64,000 nucleotides of DNA from Gentiana macrophylla (Eukaryota > Streptophyta > Magnoliopsida > Gentianales > Gentianaceae). Shown one piece after another: positions 43,371-54,867 of the stretch. The position numbers and the translations under genes were made by a program. The notes under the pieces were generated by a model. The model ran no database searches. It saw only the letters and a program-made list of their open reading frames with translations, and was not told where the DNA came from. How positions within the stretch are numbered: the stretch's first letter is position 1; every line of letters starts with the position of its first letter. The DNA is taken from NCBI GenBank assembly GCA_026214975.1, contig CM047808.1:55578583-55642582 (forward strand), given 5' to 3'.

Positions 43371-45003
43371 CTAGTTATAGTACAGATTTTAGTACTGCCT
43401 GAAAAGATCATCAGTAAGCTGAAGTCTGCCAGGTGCAGGCTCTCTAAATGCATTTGTATCAGCCTTCCATCTTTTCTGTCTAAAAATCCTAGTAGCCTCT
43501 TTTGCTACTGCTGTCTGGCTCTCTTCCCCCTTATTGACATCATCAACAAAACGGGACTGCAGGCCATGAACACTCTCCTATGTGATCACTAGATTGTTCA
43601 GTTGTCCTTCCATAATTTCAGTTCTAGTATCAACAGCTGTGATCTTTCCTTCTATTGTTTGCTCCAGTAGAGTTATCCTCTCAGTGATTTTAGGATCTAG
43701 TATAGCAGGTTGAGGTGCAACAGTAGGTTCAGCAGGTCTGTGTACTTCAGCAAGATTATCTAACTTCTGTTGAATAGAGGCAAACCGATCTTTTAAGAAT
43801 TTTTCCTTCAGTGTATTGCCTTGTTTAATTCCCCTCACATCTTGTGTTAAATCAGCAATAGCATATTGAGTAGATGGGAAGTTTAAAGCAACTGTCTCAG
43901 TAGACTTTCTATTATTATCCATAAGGTTCATCAGTTCTTCAAACCTTTGCTCTTGTCTGTCAAGTTGGGTTCTTAACTGTGTTATGTCATTTCTGACAGC
44001 CCTCAACTCTTCCAAGACATGTGATGTACTCCACCAGCCATTCCACCAGCAGACTCAGCAGTAGGCTCTTCTACACTGTACTGTGCCCTCTGTCTGCTGA
44101 CAACCAAGGCAACTCATATCTCTACCACCAGGGTTAGGACCTTGAAACTCCTCTAGAATAGGGTCCAGGGCAGTGGTGATTCCTCAAAGAGTGGTACAAA
44201 TGCCTGTGGTGGTTCATCATCTATAGGTTCCTCAGCAGGCATTTGAAACTCCTCATCACTGTAATCATAGTCCAGCAGATGTTCATCCTCATCTATAACA
44301 ACAGTCTGCTGACTTTCCTTGCCCTCAGTGACCTTTTCTCCAGCAGGCTCTACTACAGCAGTCTGTTCTTCAACAACAGCAGGGGTTTCCTCCAAACCCA
44401 TTTCTAGTTCCAACCCGTGTCTAGGTGCTATTTGAACCTCAGCAACCTGTACCACCTGATCCGACCTTTGTTCAAGTTCTGTCTGATCCTCAGCAGCCTG
44501 AACCTCCTCAACAAGTAATGGTGATCCTTCAAATCCCATCACCATGTCCAATCTCTGTGCTACCACTGTTTGTTCCTCAGTGATCAACACTCTCTGTACA
44601 GGAATTGCAGGGAATTCAGCCATATTTTCTCTTTGAAACTCCCTAACATCAGCAATCCTTCGCAGAATATTGGCAGTTTTGGAGAAAGTGTCCTGAGTAT
44701 CAATCATTCTTGATATTGAGTTGAATCCTCAGAACTGATATCAGGTTCACTACGATCAGTAACTCTCTCATCATTCAGATCTTCGTTTTGCTAATCATCA
44801 GGTTGTTCAGCAGCTTCTTCAACAAATGAAGCATCAGACACACCAACCAGTCTATTTGCACCAATATGTATACCCTCATTGATTAGTGCCTCCAGATCAT
44901 CCATGGTAAGATCCTTCAAATCTTCATCCATCTGTTCAGTTTGTTGCCTCTCAATGGACTGCCCAGCATCAGTAGACTGCTCTACTATTGATTCATTCAT
45001 CAA
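43371..45003 (-). pseudogene. Sire-3 ORF3 middle: acidic, Gln/Val-rich and coiled-coil parts
   Basis: 45003-44791 (EQQTEQMDEDLKDLTMDDLE-like acidic stretch), 44707-44153 (184 residues, with EEQTAVVEPAGEKVTEGKES and DEDEHLLDYDYSDEEFQMPA), and 44015-43578 (145 residues, coiled coil starting RNDITQLRTQLDRQEQRFEE). Separate frames suggest two to three indels in one original ORF. No transmembrane stretch is seen. Low-complexity, fast-evolving sequence. Confidence 0.55.
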
Positions 45004-45771
45004 TGCAGTGCCACTGGTCTCTCCTTGATGTGGTGGGTGAACATCATCAGAGTCAGATGATGAAGAATCACTGTCTGATCCATCTCTTGGATCCCTGAAT
45101 TTGATACCCTCTTCTTTCTTTTGCTAATCAATAAGATCCATCAATCTTGCTTCCAACAAAGAGGTATCAACCAAATCCAGCAAATTCTCCACTCATAATC
45201 TCTCAAAAGCCCACTCCTCAAAGTCTGTCATAGGCTCAGCAGCTGATTTCGGTCTTTTGTAAAACCCAAACTTCTATTGAAAATAGTCAGCCACTAGCTG
45301 GAGCTTTGGATCAACATACCCTTCTTTCTTCTTTTTCTCTTTTCTTTCAAAGGGTATGGTTGGCTTTCTAAGAGCTATGTGTCCACTCTGCTAACCTCCA
45401 AAGGTCTCAACAAGCAGAGTCATAGTTGCTTCAACAGATGCTTCTAGGTCAGTAGGTTCTTCTGGTTGTATGTTTGTACCTACAACCTCCATCTGCTCCA
45501 CACTTAGTTCCCCCTGACTTACATGCTCATCAGCAGGGTCAGCAACAACTTGCTCTTCCCCCTGAACTATTGTAGAATTAGCAGGGTCTTATACAGTTGT
45601 TTCAATCACCACAGCAGGTGCAGATTCAGTAATCTGCTGTGGTTCTTCAACAAGTTGCTCAACAACAACTTGTGCAGCTTCAGTAGTCTCAGCAGCCTTT
45701 ACAGGGGAGGATTCAACAACTTCTACAAGAAAGGCTCGTGTTCAAGATCTCAGATTCTCCAATGAGGTTGC

Positions 45772-46371
45772 TCAACAAAGAACCTCTACTATCTCAGTAG
45801 GCTTAATAGTTGTTTGTGGCTCAGCCTCAATAGCATCTTCTTCTTCTTCTTCTCTTTGAGCCTCTAGAATCCTTAACTGCTTCCCCTTTCCATGTTTCTT
45901 TTTCTTAGCAATTTCCTTCATCCTCTTGGAAAGTTGCTCTGTTTCGATCTCAGTAGCCTTCCTCTTTCTACTGGATTCTTTCTGTTCCTCCTTCAAAACA
46001 TTAGCAATAGACTTCTTTTTTGCAACTACAATAAGGTTAGTAACCTCAATTTCAGCTGGACCCTCAGCAGACTCAACAGTCTCTGCTGTTTGCTTCCTTG
46101 TCTTTCTAGGCTTTAACATTTCAGTTATCTTTCTTGTGTCAGCAGCCTTTCTTTTCTCAACAACCTTTTTCGGTGCTACAGACTTAGCAACTTCCTTAAT
46201 CTGTTCACTAACAGCATCATCATCTCCACTATCATTATCACTATCTGTGGCCTCATCATCTGCATCTTCATCATCATCTAATCCAGGGATAGGAGTAGCA
46301 ACTTCTGGCTTATACCTGGATTTGTTGATCTTTTCAGATGAAATATCAGGTATCTGAAAATGATTCAACAA
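45772..46371 (-). pseudogene. Sire-3 ORF3 acidic/basic (NLS-like) segment
   Basis: 199 residues: an acidic run (DDDEDADDEATDSDNDSGDD), then basic clusters (VVEKRKAADTRK, LKPRKTRKQ, SSRKRKATE, KRMKEIAKKKKHGKGKQ) that look like nuclear localisation signals, then Glu-rich. Sire-4 has a similar basic cluster (EPKKKSRRSKKPQ) at the same relative place. Confidence 0.6.
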
Positions 46372-46517
46372 GGTCTAAATCAGTAGAACTAGGGGCTTGG
46401 TCTTGGACTTTCTTACACCATCTCTGTCTTCAGTAAACACCTTCTTCATGTAGTGTATAAAGAATCCAGCCCAATCAAACTTCATACTTCTGCAGATGAT
46501 GATCAGTAGGTCTCATT

Positions 46518-47012
46518 TTAGGTCCGATGATGTGTATCTAGACTCCCAATGAATCCCAAAATGGTTTTGGCAATTAATTTGCTCAGCAGATTATACTCAT
46601 ATCCAATATGCTTCACATTAATGCTTAGAGATGAAGATATCTTCTCATTTGTCTTTATTATATCCACAAACATCATTCTTGGCAGATTCATTGCTTCTGG
46701 ATTGGTGGGGGCATTATTTCCAGGTCCAAAGTGAAAAACCTCTCTCAGCATGTCTGAAGAGATTTCAATCTCTCTACCATTAACCGTTGAAGTGAAGGCC
46801 TCTCTACCTTCATGTATGACTATGTTCCTCCAGAATTCCAATACATTCACATATGAAATCCTTTCCAGCCTCCTGTTGATAACATTCTCCAATCCAGCAA
46901 TCCTTCTCATTCTTCTACCGATGTTGATAGCTAACTCAGTAGAGTGACAGTCATTAACATATCCTCTCACACTCTGACTAGTTCCAATATGAACATCATC
47001 CTTGTTTGCCAT
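46518..47012 (-). pseudogene. Sire-3 ORF3 N-terminal globular domain
   Basis: 164 residues from ATG at 47012. Motifs VLEFWRNIVIHEGREAFTST and VNGREIEISSDMLREVFHFG align by eye with the Sire-4 frame (VNGKEIQVTEDLIADILGFN), and LLSKLIAKTILG with FLTKMLANCVIG. It recalls the putative plant transposon protein domain found beside retroelement polyproteins in plants; this is recollection, not a search. A shift near 46510 leads on to MKFDWAGFFIHYMKKVFTED. No signal peptide. Confidence 0.65.
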
Positions 47013-47673
47013 TGTAAATGAGAAAGATGAAGAAGAAAGACTTTCGAATCTATGTTCACAGAAGGTAATTTCCGAGAAATAGCATTCTGAGAGTTGTATG
47101 TAACCTCTGTGTATATGTCTGTATATATAACAGAGAGTAGTGGTTGGAAACTGTCAGATCGTGTACTATAGCATTAACCACGATTAAATTTGAATAAATG
47201 AGATCTTGACACGTGGCCCATAACTCATCCATAAAGATTTGTAACCGCTCGATCGTGTAACCGCAGTTATAAAGATAAGATAAGTATTCCGCTATTTTGC
47301 TTTTTGACTTTAGTAAAGTTTGACTGAGTAACGTTTATTTCAGCAGCCTTGTCATCAGTAGACTTGGCTCAGCAGCCTGCTGACAATGATGTCTCAGCAG
47401 CCTGCTGACAAATTACTCTGCTGATCTTCAATCTTTCCTTGTTTTGTCCAACTGATAATACAAGATGAAGTTTAATACCAATGACTGATCTGTCAAGTGA
47501 GCTCACCCAACATGACAAAGACCAATCCCCTTGGCAACTTCATTTGCTCAATTTTCCAAACATAAGTACATGGAATTGTTGATACCAATGACTAATCTGC
47601 TATGTGAGCTCACCCAACATAGCAAAAACTAATCCCCGTGGTGAATTCCAGTACATTGCTGATCATAGGTGTA
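47013..47673. other. Sire-3 spacer between RNase H and ORF3
   Basis: 660 bp without a coding frame. It has two copies of a 60-bp block (47473-47534 and 47581-47641) centred on the palindrome GTGAGCTCAC, and a TATATATAACAG-type sequence near 47130. Confidence 0.6.
47473..47641. repeat. Duplicated 60-bp block with GTGAGCTCAC palindrome
   Basis: ATACCAATGACTGATCTG..GTGAGCTCACCCAACAT..CCAATCCCCTTGG and ATACCAATGACTAATCTG..GTGAGCTCACCCAACAT..CTAATCCCCGTGG, about 108 bp apart, 85-90% alike. On the coding strand each holds ATTGGTAT, the core of the element's own primer site. Confidence 0.75.
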
Positions 47674-47904
47674 TCAGTCAACTTTTATAATTCCAAGTTC
47701 TGTCCTTAACTTAGCAAATCTTTCACTGTCCAATGGTTTTGTGAAAATATCAGCAAGTTGATCTTCAGTAGGGATGTAAAGAACCACCACATCTTTATTT
47801 TCAACATGATCTCTTATAAAGTGATGTCTCACATCAATGTGCTTGGTTCTTGAGTGCAAAATAGGATTTTCTGTGATTGCAATTGCACTTGTGTTATCAC
47901 ACAT
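47674..47904 (-). pseudogene. Sire-3 RNase H C-terminal part
   Basis: 76 residues: CDNTSAIAITENPILHSRTK, HHFIRDHVENKDVVVLYIPT and DQLADIFTKPLDSERFAKLR, ending at TGA. The middle of RNase H (47905-48001) is in another frame and includes EAEYIAAGSCCAQILWLRQQ-like coding. Confidence 0.88.
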
Positions 47905-48001
47905 GATTGGAATTTCTTTTTCTTCAATTCCATAATCCCTTAATTGTTGTCTTAACCAAAGTATTTGTGCACAACAACTTCCAGCAGCAATATATTCAGC
48001 T

Positions 48002-48850
48002 TCAGCAAGTTGATATTGAATTCTGTTTCTTGCTAAACCAGGAAACCAGTCTATTTCCCATCAACTGACAGGTTCCTGTGGTGCTTTTTCTATCAATCAT
48101 GCATCCAGCATAATCAGAATCTGAGTAGGATATAACCTTGAAGGTTCCATCTTTTGAATACCAAATTCCTACATCCAAAGTCTCATTTAGATACTTGAGA
48201 ATCCTTTTGACTGCAGTTAAATGACTTTCCTTAGGTTTTGATTGAAATCTTGCACAAACACCCACAGCAAAGGACATATCAGGTCTGCTGGCAGTAATGT
48301 ACAGCAGACTGCCTATCATCCTTCTGTATAAAGTCTGATCAACATCTTTGCCTTCTTTGTCTTCATCCAATCTTATGTTTGTACTCATAGGAGTTGATAC
48401 CTTGGTGTTGTTTTCCATACCAAACTTCTTCAGCAGCTCCTTGATGTACTTGGTTGGATGAATGAAGATTCCATCTTTCATTTGTTTGACTTGCAAACCC
48501 AAAAAGTAGTTCGTTTCTCCCATCATACTCATTTGGAATTTACTTTTCATGAGATTAGCAAACTTCTCACATAGCAATTCATTTTCAGAGCAAAAAATTA
48601 GGTCATCAACATAAATTTGTACCAGCAGGGTGCTGTTTCCTTCATTGATTCTTAAAAGAGTCTTGTCAATGGTACCTTTGGTAAAACCATTGTCCACCAA
48701 GAATTGATATAGGGTCTCATACCATGCTCTGGGTGCTTGTTTCAAACCATAAAGTGCTTTATTGAGTCTGTACACTTTATCTTCTTGATCTTTAACTTCA
48801 AAACCAGGAGGTTGCTGAACATAGACCTCCTTTTCCAGAATACCATTCAA
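48002..48850 (-). pseudogene. Sire-3 reverse transcriptase and RNase H N-terminal part
   Basis: 282 residues: [37 protein letters not shown], the catalytic QIYVDDLIF, TNYFLGLQVKQ, YRRMIGSLLYITASRPDMSF and SDSDYAGCMIDRKSTTGTCQ. It stops at STC before the RNase H catalytic Glu. A frameshift near 48851 separates it from the upstream RT part. Confidence 0.92.
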
Positions 48851-48920
48851 AAATGCACTTTTGACATCGATCTGATATATACCTTGAAGTTCTTATAAGA
48901 AGCATATGCAAAGAATAATC

Positions 48921-49253
48921 TTATAGCTTCCAATCTTGCAACAGGGGCATATGTTTTTCATCAAAATCTATTCCTTCTGCTTGAGAATTGCCTTTTGCTA
49001 CTAGTCTGGCCTTATTCCTCACAATGGTACCAGATTCATCGAATTTGTTTCTGTATACCCATTTTGTTCCAATTATATTTGCATGATTAGGCCTTTCCAC
49101 TAGTTTCCAAACTTGATTTCTTTCAAATTCATTCAATTCTTCTTGCATAGCAATTATCCAATCTGGATCTGATATTGCTTCTTCAACAACTTTAGGTTCC
49201 ATTTGAGATAGAAAACATGTAAACATTGCTTCTAATTGTCTTCTAGTCCTCAC
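48921..49253 (-). pseudogene. Sire-3 reverse transcriptase N-terminal part
   Basis: 110 residues: [60 protein letters not shown] and [18 protein letters not shown], then a shift near 48955. Confidence 0.9.
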
Positions 49254-49438
49254 ACATTGTTGTATGTTGCTAATAACTTGCTCAACAGGGTGATCCCTTA
49301 ACCATTGTGGATTTTGGTTAGATTGATTTTCTGGAACATCATCTTCAAGTAGGTCTCTTTGTTGCTTGACAGGGGTTCAAAGCAGATCCTTGAACTGCCT
49401 TCGGCTTGTTGCATCGATGAGTGTTACCAGCAGGGGGT

Positions 49439-50212
49439 TCAGTACCTTTCCAAAACATCAACATATTCTAGATCAGTGACTTGTTGATTCACAGCAGGTT
49501 CTGAATCTTCATCTTCCATTCCAGTGAACTTATGTTCATCAAACACAACATGTATTGTTTCTTCATGTTTCAGTGTCCTTTTGTTCAGTACCCTGAATGC
49601 CTTGCTGACAGAAGAATATCCCAAGAAGATTCCTTCATCTGATTTTGGTTCGAAGGTCTTCAATTGTTCCTTATGATTTAAAATAAAGCATTTGCTTCCA
49701 AATGGATGAAAGTAAGATATATTAGGTTTCCTTCCATTCCAAATCTCATAAGGTGTCTCCAGCAGCTTCTTGTTCACTGAGGTTCTATTTTGTGTATAGC
49801 ATGATGTATTAACTTCTTCAGCCCAATATCTTTCAGGCAATAATGCTTCACAAATCATAGTTCTTCCTGCTTCTTTTAAAGTTCTATTTCTTCTTTCAGC
49901 AACCCCATTTTGCTGAGGTGTACCAGCAGCAGCAAGTTGATGTAATACACCATTTTGCTCACAATATTCTCTTATAACTTTGTTGAGAAATTCAGTACCC
50001 TTATCTGATGTGATCTTCACTACTGTCAAAATTTTCTCATTTTGCAATCTCTTCAAAAGTTCAGGCATCTTTTGAAGTGTTTCAATTTTCTTGCTCATGA
50101 ATACTACCCAAGTGTATCTTGAATAATCATCCACAACTACTAAAGTGTACTTCTTTCCTGTTACACTTGTTGGTGTTACTGGCCCAAAAAGATACATGTG
50201 CATCAGCTCCAA
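49439..50212 (-). pseudogene. Sire-3 integrase
   Basis: 257 residues. The first catalytic position reads HMYLFGP where relatives have HMDLFGP, so Asp is replaced by Tyr. TSDKGTEFLNKVIREYC (second Asp) and [20 protein letters not shown] (Glu) are kept. YEIWNGRKPNISYFHPFG and SSVSKAFRVLNKRTLKHEET follow. An otherwise well-kept frame; the Tyr makes it catalytically dead. Confidence 0.92.
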
Positions 50213-50239
50213 AACTCTTTTTGTTGATTGCTTTGTTTT

Positions 50240-50760
50240 TTATTTGAAGTTTGATTTTGTCTGTTTTCCTTGCTGACAGGCATCACATATAGTATCCTTT
50301 TTGAATGTGATCTCAGGTAAACCAATCACTAGTTTCTTCTTCACCAACTGATTGATATCATCAAAGTTTAGATGATTCAACTTCTTATGCCATATCCAAT
50401 TAAGTTCTGACTTGATATGCACAATCGTGGCATGTCTCTCGAAATGGCAGAGATGACCAATCCACAACATACATGTTTTGTTGTCTTCTTCCAGCCAACA
50501 GAACTTGATCACCTCTTTCACTAATGACAATACAGGTGCCCTTGTCAAAAGTGACCTTGTAACCCTTGTCACAAAATTGTCCAGTGCTCAGTAGGTTGTA
50601 GTCCAGTCCTTCCACATATGCAACATTCTTGATTGTTAATCCATTTCTCACAAGTGTGCCATATCCTCTTGTGTATCCTGGTGTGTTCTTGTTTCCAAAA
50701 TTCACTCTTGGACCATCCTTTGCCACAAAGTTTGACAGACAGTGCTTATTCTTTGCCATA
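50240..50760 (-). pseudogene. Sire-3 protease C-terminus and pre-integrase zinc region
   Basis: 50759-50400: MAKNKHCLSNFVAKDGPRVN, GLTIKNVAYVEGLDYNLLST; 50572-50240 in another frame: ELNWIWHKKLNHLNFDDINQ, CDACQQGKQTKSNFK (zinc His and Cys ligands). A shift near 50420 separates them. Confidence 0.88.
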
Positions 50761-50810
50761 TGTCTGGAACATCCACTGTCAAAGTACCAGACACCCTACA
50801 AAACAAATTT
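50761..50810 (-). pseudogene. Sire-3 protease active site, preceded by TAG
   Basis: The minus strand reads TAG then GVWYFDSGCSRHM; the Asp-Ser-Gly triplet is at 50780-50772. The TAG (about 50799-50797) stands where Sire-5 and Sire-4 have CAG in VLQ. Sire-6 has the same TAG. Confidence 0.8.
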
Positions 50811-51922
50811 AATGCATTTTAGGTACCCAAAACTTTTTGGGTCCATAGTGGTCAGTGGCAAGCATGACCCTTGACAAATTTCCATAAGGTCTTCTCTGAA
50901 AAGTGTCATACTTTTGTTCATACATGTATTCCACACATCCATAAGGTCTAACAATTGGTTGTGTAGGACTCACATATGCTTTCTGGCCTTTTGGTATATT
51001 GTGTTGTTTGGAGTGATTTCTTTTGTTAGAAGCACTAGGATAACCATAGGTTTGATGTCTGTTAGGAACAACCCTGTAATATGGAGTCTGTTGAGGTCTC
51101 TGCTGAGGTCTTATATAAGTCCTCTGCTGAGTCCTCTGCTGATTCCATTACTGAGGTTTTACCCTAGCAGTATGGTTATATCTGTTGTTTCTAGCAGTGG
51201 GGTCAGGAATATTCCAATCATCATCAGTAGGGAACAATCTACCTTTCCCCCTGAGATAAGTATCCCTAGAATGATTGACATTTTTAGGTTTAGGATTCTT
51301 ATCCTTGGAATATTTCTGATTTTTACCCTTTTGTGGTCCAGCAGACTTGGTAGCAAGTCTGCTATCAGCAGGTCTAGAAGGTACATCACTCCTATTTTTG
51401 GATTTATTCTTTTTTTAGGTGCTGTTGACCTTTTTGACTTCTGATTTTGCTTCCTTGAAGTCTTCTCAGTAGGCTCTACTGCCTCAACAACCTTTTTGGG
51501 AGTTGGATCTTGTGCAGGCACAAACTTAGGACCAATTCTGGTACTAGGTTCAGTAACTTTACTGGATCCACTCTTATTAGATTGTTGAGTTCCAAATCCA
51601 AGGCCTGTTCTATCACCATAAGGCTTTCCAGATTTGAATGCAGTGGATGAACAAGATTGTTCAAATGGATTCAAGAGCTCTCTTGAATGTACATCGACTT
51701 ATGTTGATTCTGTCCCAACTTCTTTTCCTTTCCTTTGAGAATCCTTAATTCAGCTTTTAATCTTTCAACTTCGCTTTGAAGAGCTTATTTTTCACCTTCA
51801 CAATCTCATAACCGCATTGTATTATCCTCGATTGATTAAGGATGGCATCCAAAGTTTCTTCATTGTCGAATTTTTGGATTTGAACCACAAGTTGATTTAC
51901 AATCACTTCCAAAGAGTGAGTG
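50811..51922 (-). pseudogene. Sire-3 gag C-terminal region, frameshifted
   Basis: 51674-51159 carries FKSGKPYGDRTGLGFGTQQ and a Lys/Pro-rich stretch; GRLFPTDDDW is readable in another frame near 51235, and 51000-50850 encodes the YVKGHACHxPLWTQKVLGT-type end (GPKKFWVPK-like). It is the region between zinc knuckles and protease. Confidence 0.75.
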
Positions 51923-53119
51923 TTAATAGATACAATTGTATACCTCCTCTGTTTCATCCATATTTTCCATTAAAGCATAATCATCCATATCAGCAACAAG
52001 TGCAGTATTATCAGATTCATTTCCCTTTTCTGATTCTACTTCATATCCTGATTCATCTTCAGCAATCATAGCTTTCTTGCCAGATCTTCTTTGTTGGCTT
52101 TTGCTCTTAAGTAGGTCTGGACAATCAGGTCTGAAATGTCCAGGCTTCTTGCAATTGAAGCAAAGATAATCAGGTTCCTTTTTCCGTTTTAGTTCAGCAC
52201 AGTCAGGTTTGAAGTGTCCTAGTTTCTTGCAATGATAGCACAGGTAATCATTTTCTTTCTTGGATTCCTCCTTCTTCTTTTCACTAAATTTCTTTGTGAA
52301 ATTCCTAGGAGAACCCTTTCCTATTTTCATCATTCTGATTTTCTTGCTCAGTAGGGCAATTTCCTCTTGCATCTCATCCAGTAGATCATCTTGAGCTCCT
52401 GATGTTTCTTCTTGATGTGCAACAGCCAATGTAGTAGTTTTTGGTTCTTCTTTTTTTGTCTCAGGTACAAGTTTCTTACTAAATTCATATGCCTTGAGAT
52501 ATGAAAACAATTTGAAGGTGTCCTCTTCATGTAGGCTTCTCATTTCTTCTATGGCAGTCACCTTCATCTCCCAAACTTCTTTTGCCAGTAATGCTTCCAA
52601 GATTTTTGAATTGATTTCTCCCTGTGGGTGCTTCACACTCAGAAGGGTGAGCTCATCCATGATTGCATTGAATCTTGACTCCATTTGTTCAATAGTTTCA
52701 TTTAGTTTCATTTTGAACTCCTGAAACTTCTTTCTTGCCACACTGATCTTGTTCTTCTTGATTGCATCAGTGCCTTCACAGATTAATTGCAACTTATCCC
52801 AAAGTTCTTTTGCAGTATTGCAATCTTTCACTTTCATGTACATATTGCTATCCAAGGTTCTGTATATGATATCAATAGCAATATTGTTGAGGTTTGCTCT
52901 TTTTCTATCTTCAGCAGTCCATTCTCTTTTTGGCTTTGGAATGTACTGAGTTTCATTATCCACAGTTATGGCTTTTGTGATTTCCAGTGGTCCACCAGTC
53001 AGCACATCCATCATTTCATCATGGGTTGCAGCTAGATAAGCCTTCATACGACATTTTTACTCATCAAAACGATCTAAGGAACACATCAACATTGTTCTAG
53101 CATACTGGTTGTTATCCAT
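51923..53119 (-). pseudogene. Sire-3 gag with two zinc knuckles
   Basis: ATG at 53119-53117 gives MDNNQYARTMLMCSLDRFDE then TAA, after which the same frame continues for 374 residues (53047-51923). It has a UBN2-type capsid region (DRKRANLNNIAIDIIYRTLD, CNTAKELWDKLQLICEGTDA, KKFQEFKMKLNETIEQMES). Two CX2CX4HX4C knuckles follow: CYHCKKLGHFKPDC and CFNCKKPGHFRPDC. Apart from the TAA this is the best-preserved gag of the window. It forms the virus-like particle shell in the cytoplasm (family knowledge). Confidence 0.93.
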
Positions 53120-53224
53120 GATGCAAAGCTTTGAAAATCAGAAACTTGAAAAAGTTTTCAAAGTATTTTCACAAGAACAACAAGTAGGATTACTTCATAA
53201 CAAAAGCACTGCTCCGATACCAAT
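53120..53224 (-). other. Sire-3 leader and primer-binding site
   Basis: The minus strand reads AATTGGTATCGGAGC at 53225-53211, next to the LTR end GGGACCAACA, then a 90-bp leader to the gag ATG. The site differs from the usual TTGGTATCAGAGC by A to G, as in Sire-4. Confidence 0.85.
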
Positions 53225-54862
53225 TGTTGGTCCCTTGAAAAGGCTTTGGTTAAGTTTAGAGGGGTGGGGGTGAATAAACTTAACACTTAAAACTTTTGGA
53301 GTTAACAAACTCAGCAACTTCAAAGACTTTCGATAGCTCGATAGTCTGCTGACTATTGACTTTACTGAATTTGTTGCAGCGGAATATATTTAAATTAAGC
53401 CTTATTACTTGTTGTTAAAAATACCAAGTATTAGATACCCAGTAGTGTATGTGTGTGATTCAGTTGCTAGTTCAGTAGGTTAATGTGTTAAATATACTAA
53501 ATGCAGAATATAAATGCAGAAAGTAAGTAGGAAGATTTTATAGTGGTTTCCAGGTGGTGTAATCCTGTTAGTCCACTCTTCTCCTGTGATGTTGGAGGCA
53601 ATTCACTAGTTGCTTGTCCTTCACCAATAACTATGGCTTCACAAACCAAACACTTGGAACATGTAGGATTGCTGTTCCAAAGTCTTCCACTGGTCCTTGA
53701 AGGGTAAGATTGCCTCTTCACCAGCTCCACCACAAACAACAGTCCTTGACACCCAAAGATGCTTCTCTGTCTTCAGCAGATTTCTTGTAAAAGAAAGTTT
53801 GAATCAAGTAAGTGATTCAGCTTTCAGCAGCTTGATTAGGATGATATGATCAGCAGCTTGAGGTCTTCAAGTGTGTAAACTTGATGTAGCTTGAAAGCAG
53901 ATTACACTTGAAGAAGTTTACTGGATCAGTAGCTTTATGCTCAGTAGGGTCAGCAGGGTGATTCTTAGATAGATATCTGATAATTCAAGATTGATCCTTA
54001 ATTTTCATCAAATATCATCACATGTATCTGAATTAGGAGTCCTCTATTTATAGGTAGGAATCCTTGTGACTTATGTTTGAAATTCAAACATAGCCTTTTC
54101 AGACTTGTCCTTTTCTTGACTTGCATTATGTCCCTATTCATAGTACTGACACTGTCAGAATGCTTTTTGACAGTTTACAGTCTGTCCACCCATTGACTTG
54201 TATCCATTGGATAAAGCTCTGTTTCTTTCCAACGTCCATTTAATCTTGACCATTGATTTGTTTGATAAAATCAGAGGTTGTTAGCTGTCCTTTTCTTTGT
54301 AATCTTCCAATGTATCCTTTGATTAAATCAAAATATGTGTTCAGCAGGTTCCTGTGATTGTAAGTCTGCTGAAATGCATATCAGTCAGCTGTTCCAAGTT
54401 TGCTGTGTTTATAAAAACACTTCAGCTGACTTCTTTTATATCTAAATTTTTATTGTGAAGTTAGATTACACCATTTTGAATATAACTAAGTACCAATCAC
54501 CACTTAACTTGTGGAACTTAGACCTTGTACACAAGGTATATGTGATCAGTTTAGGTCATCACAGACTTCCCTAAATTCTGATTCCATATCCTTGACTTTA
54601 AACACTAAGTTTGATCCCTTAGCCTTCAATAACTGAGTTTGAGCCCTCAGCCTTCAGTCTTCAGCAGGTTCCTAAACTATTCTACTGACTCAGGTACTCT
54701 ACTGATATAGACAGGTCTGCTGATGAAAGTCAGCTGACCTTTTACAATGCTTGTTTGATCAAACTCTAATAAGCCTATACATTTGATCTAGACATCTTTT
54801 TGCCTTTGCTCTATAACAGCTAGTCTGGCACTCATCACTAAAACATAAAAATAAGTCCAACA
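53225..54862 (-). repeat. Sire-3 5' LTR (LTR-A)
   Basis: 1638 bp, plus-strand ends TGTTGGTCCCTTGAAAAGGC and ATAAGTCCAACA. It is shorter than the 3' LTR through several small deletions (for example near 53330 and 54755). Confidence 0.92.
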
Positions 54863-54867
54863 ATACT

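Larger units (their letters stand above)
41117..54862 (-). mobile_element. Sire-3, full-length Sirevirus-like copia (13.7 kb)
   Basis: LTRs 53225-54862 (5') and 41117-42829 (3'), TSD ATACT at 41112-41116 and 54863-54867, primer site TTGGTATCGGAGC, polypurine tract AAAAAGGGGGAAAT. Minus-strand order: gag with two zinc knuckles, protease, integrase, RT, RNase H, 660-bp spacer, accessory ORF. It interrupts the gag of Sire-6. The LTRs differ by a few percent with several indels, so the insertion is moderately old. Structurally complete but not coding-competent: at least ten frame breaks. Confidence 0.93.

Noticed and set aside
45523..46357. Plus-strand Ser/Leu-rich membrane-like proteins opposite ORF3
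   Set aside because: Frame shadows: poly-Glu and Lys/Arg codons on the minus strand read as Phe/Ser/Leu on the plus strand.
50629..52949. Several plus-strand frames of 60-176 codons within Sire-3 gag and protease
   Set aside because: Antisense shadows of recognisable minus-strand gag and protease coding.
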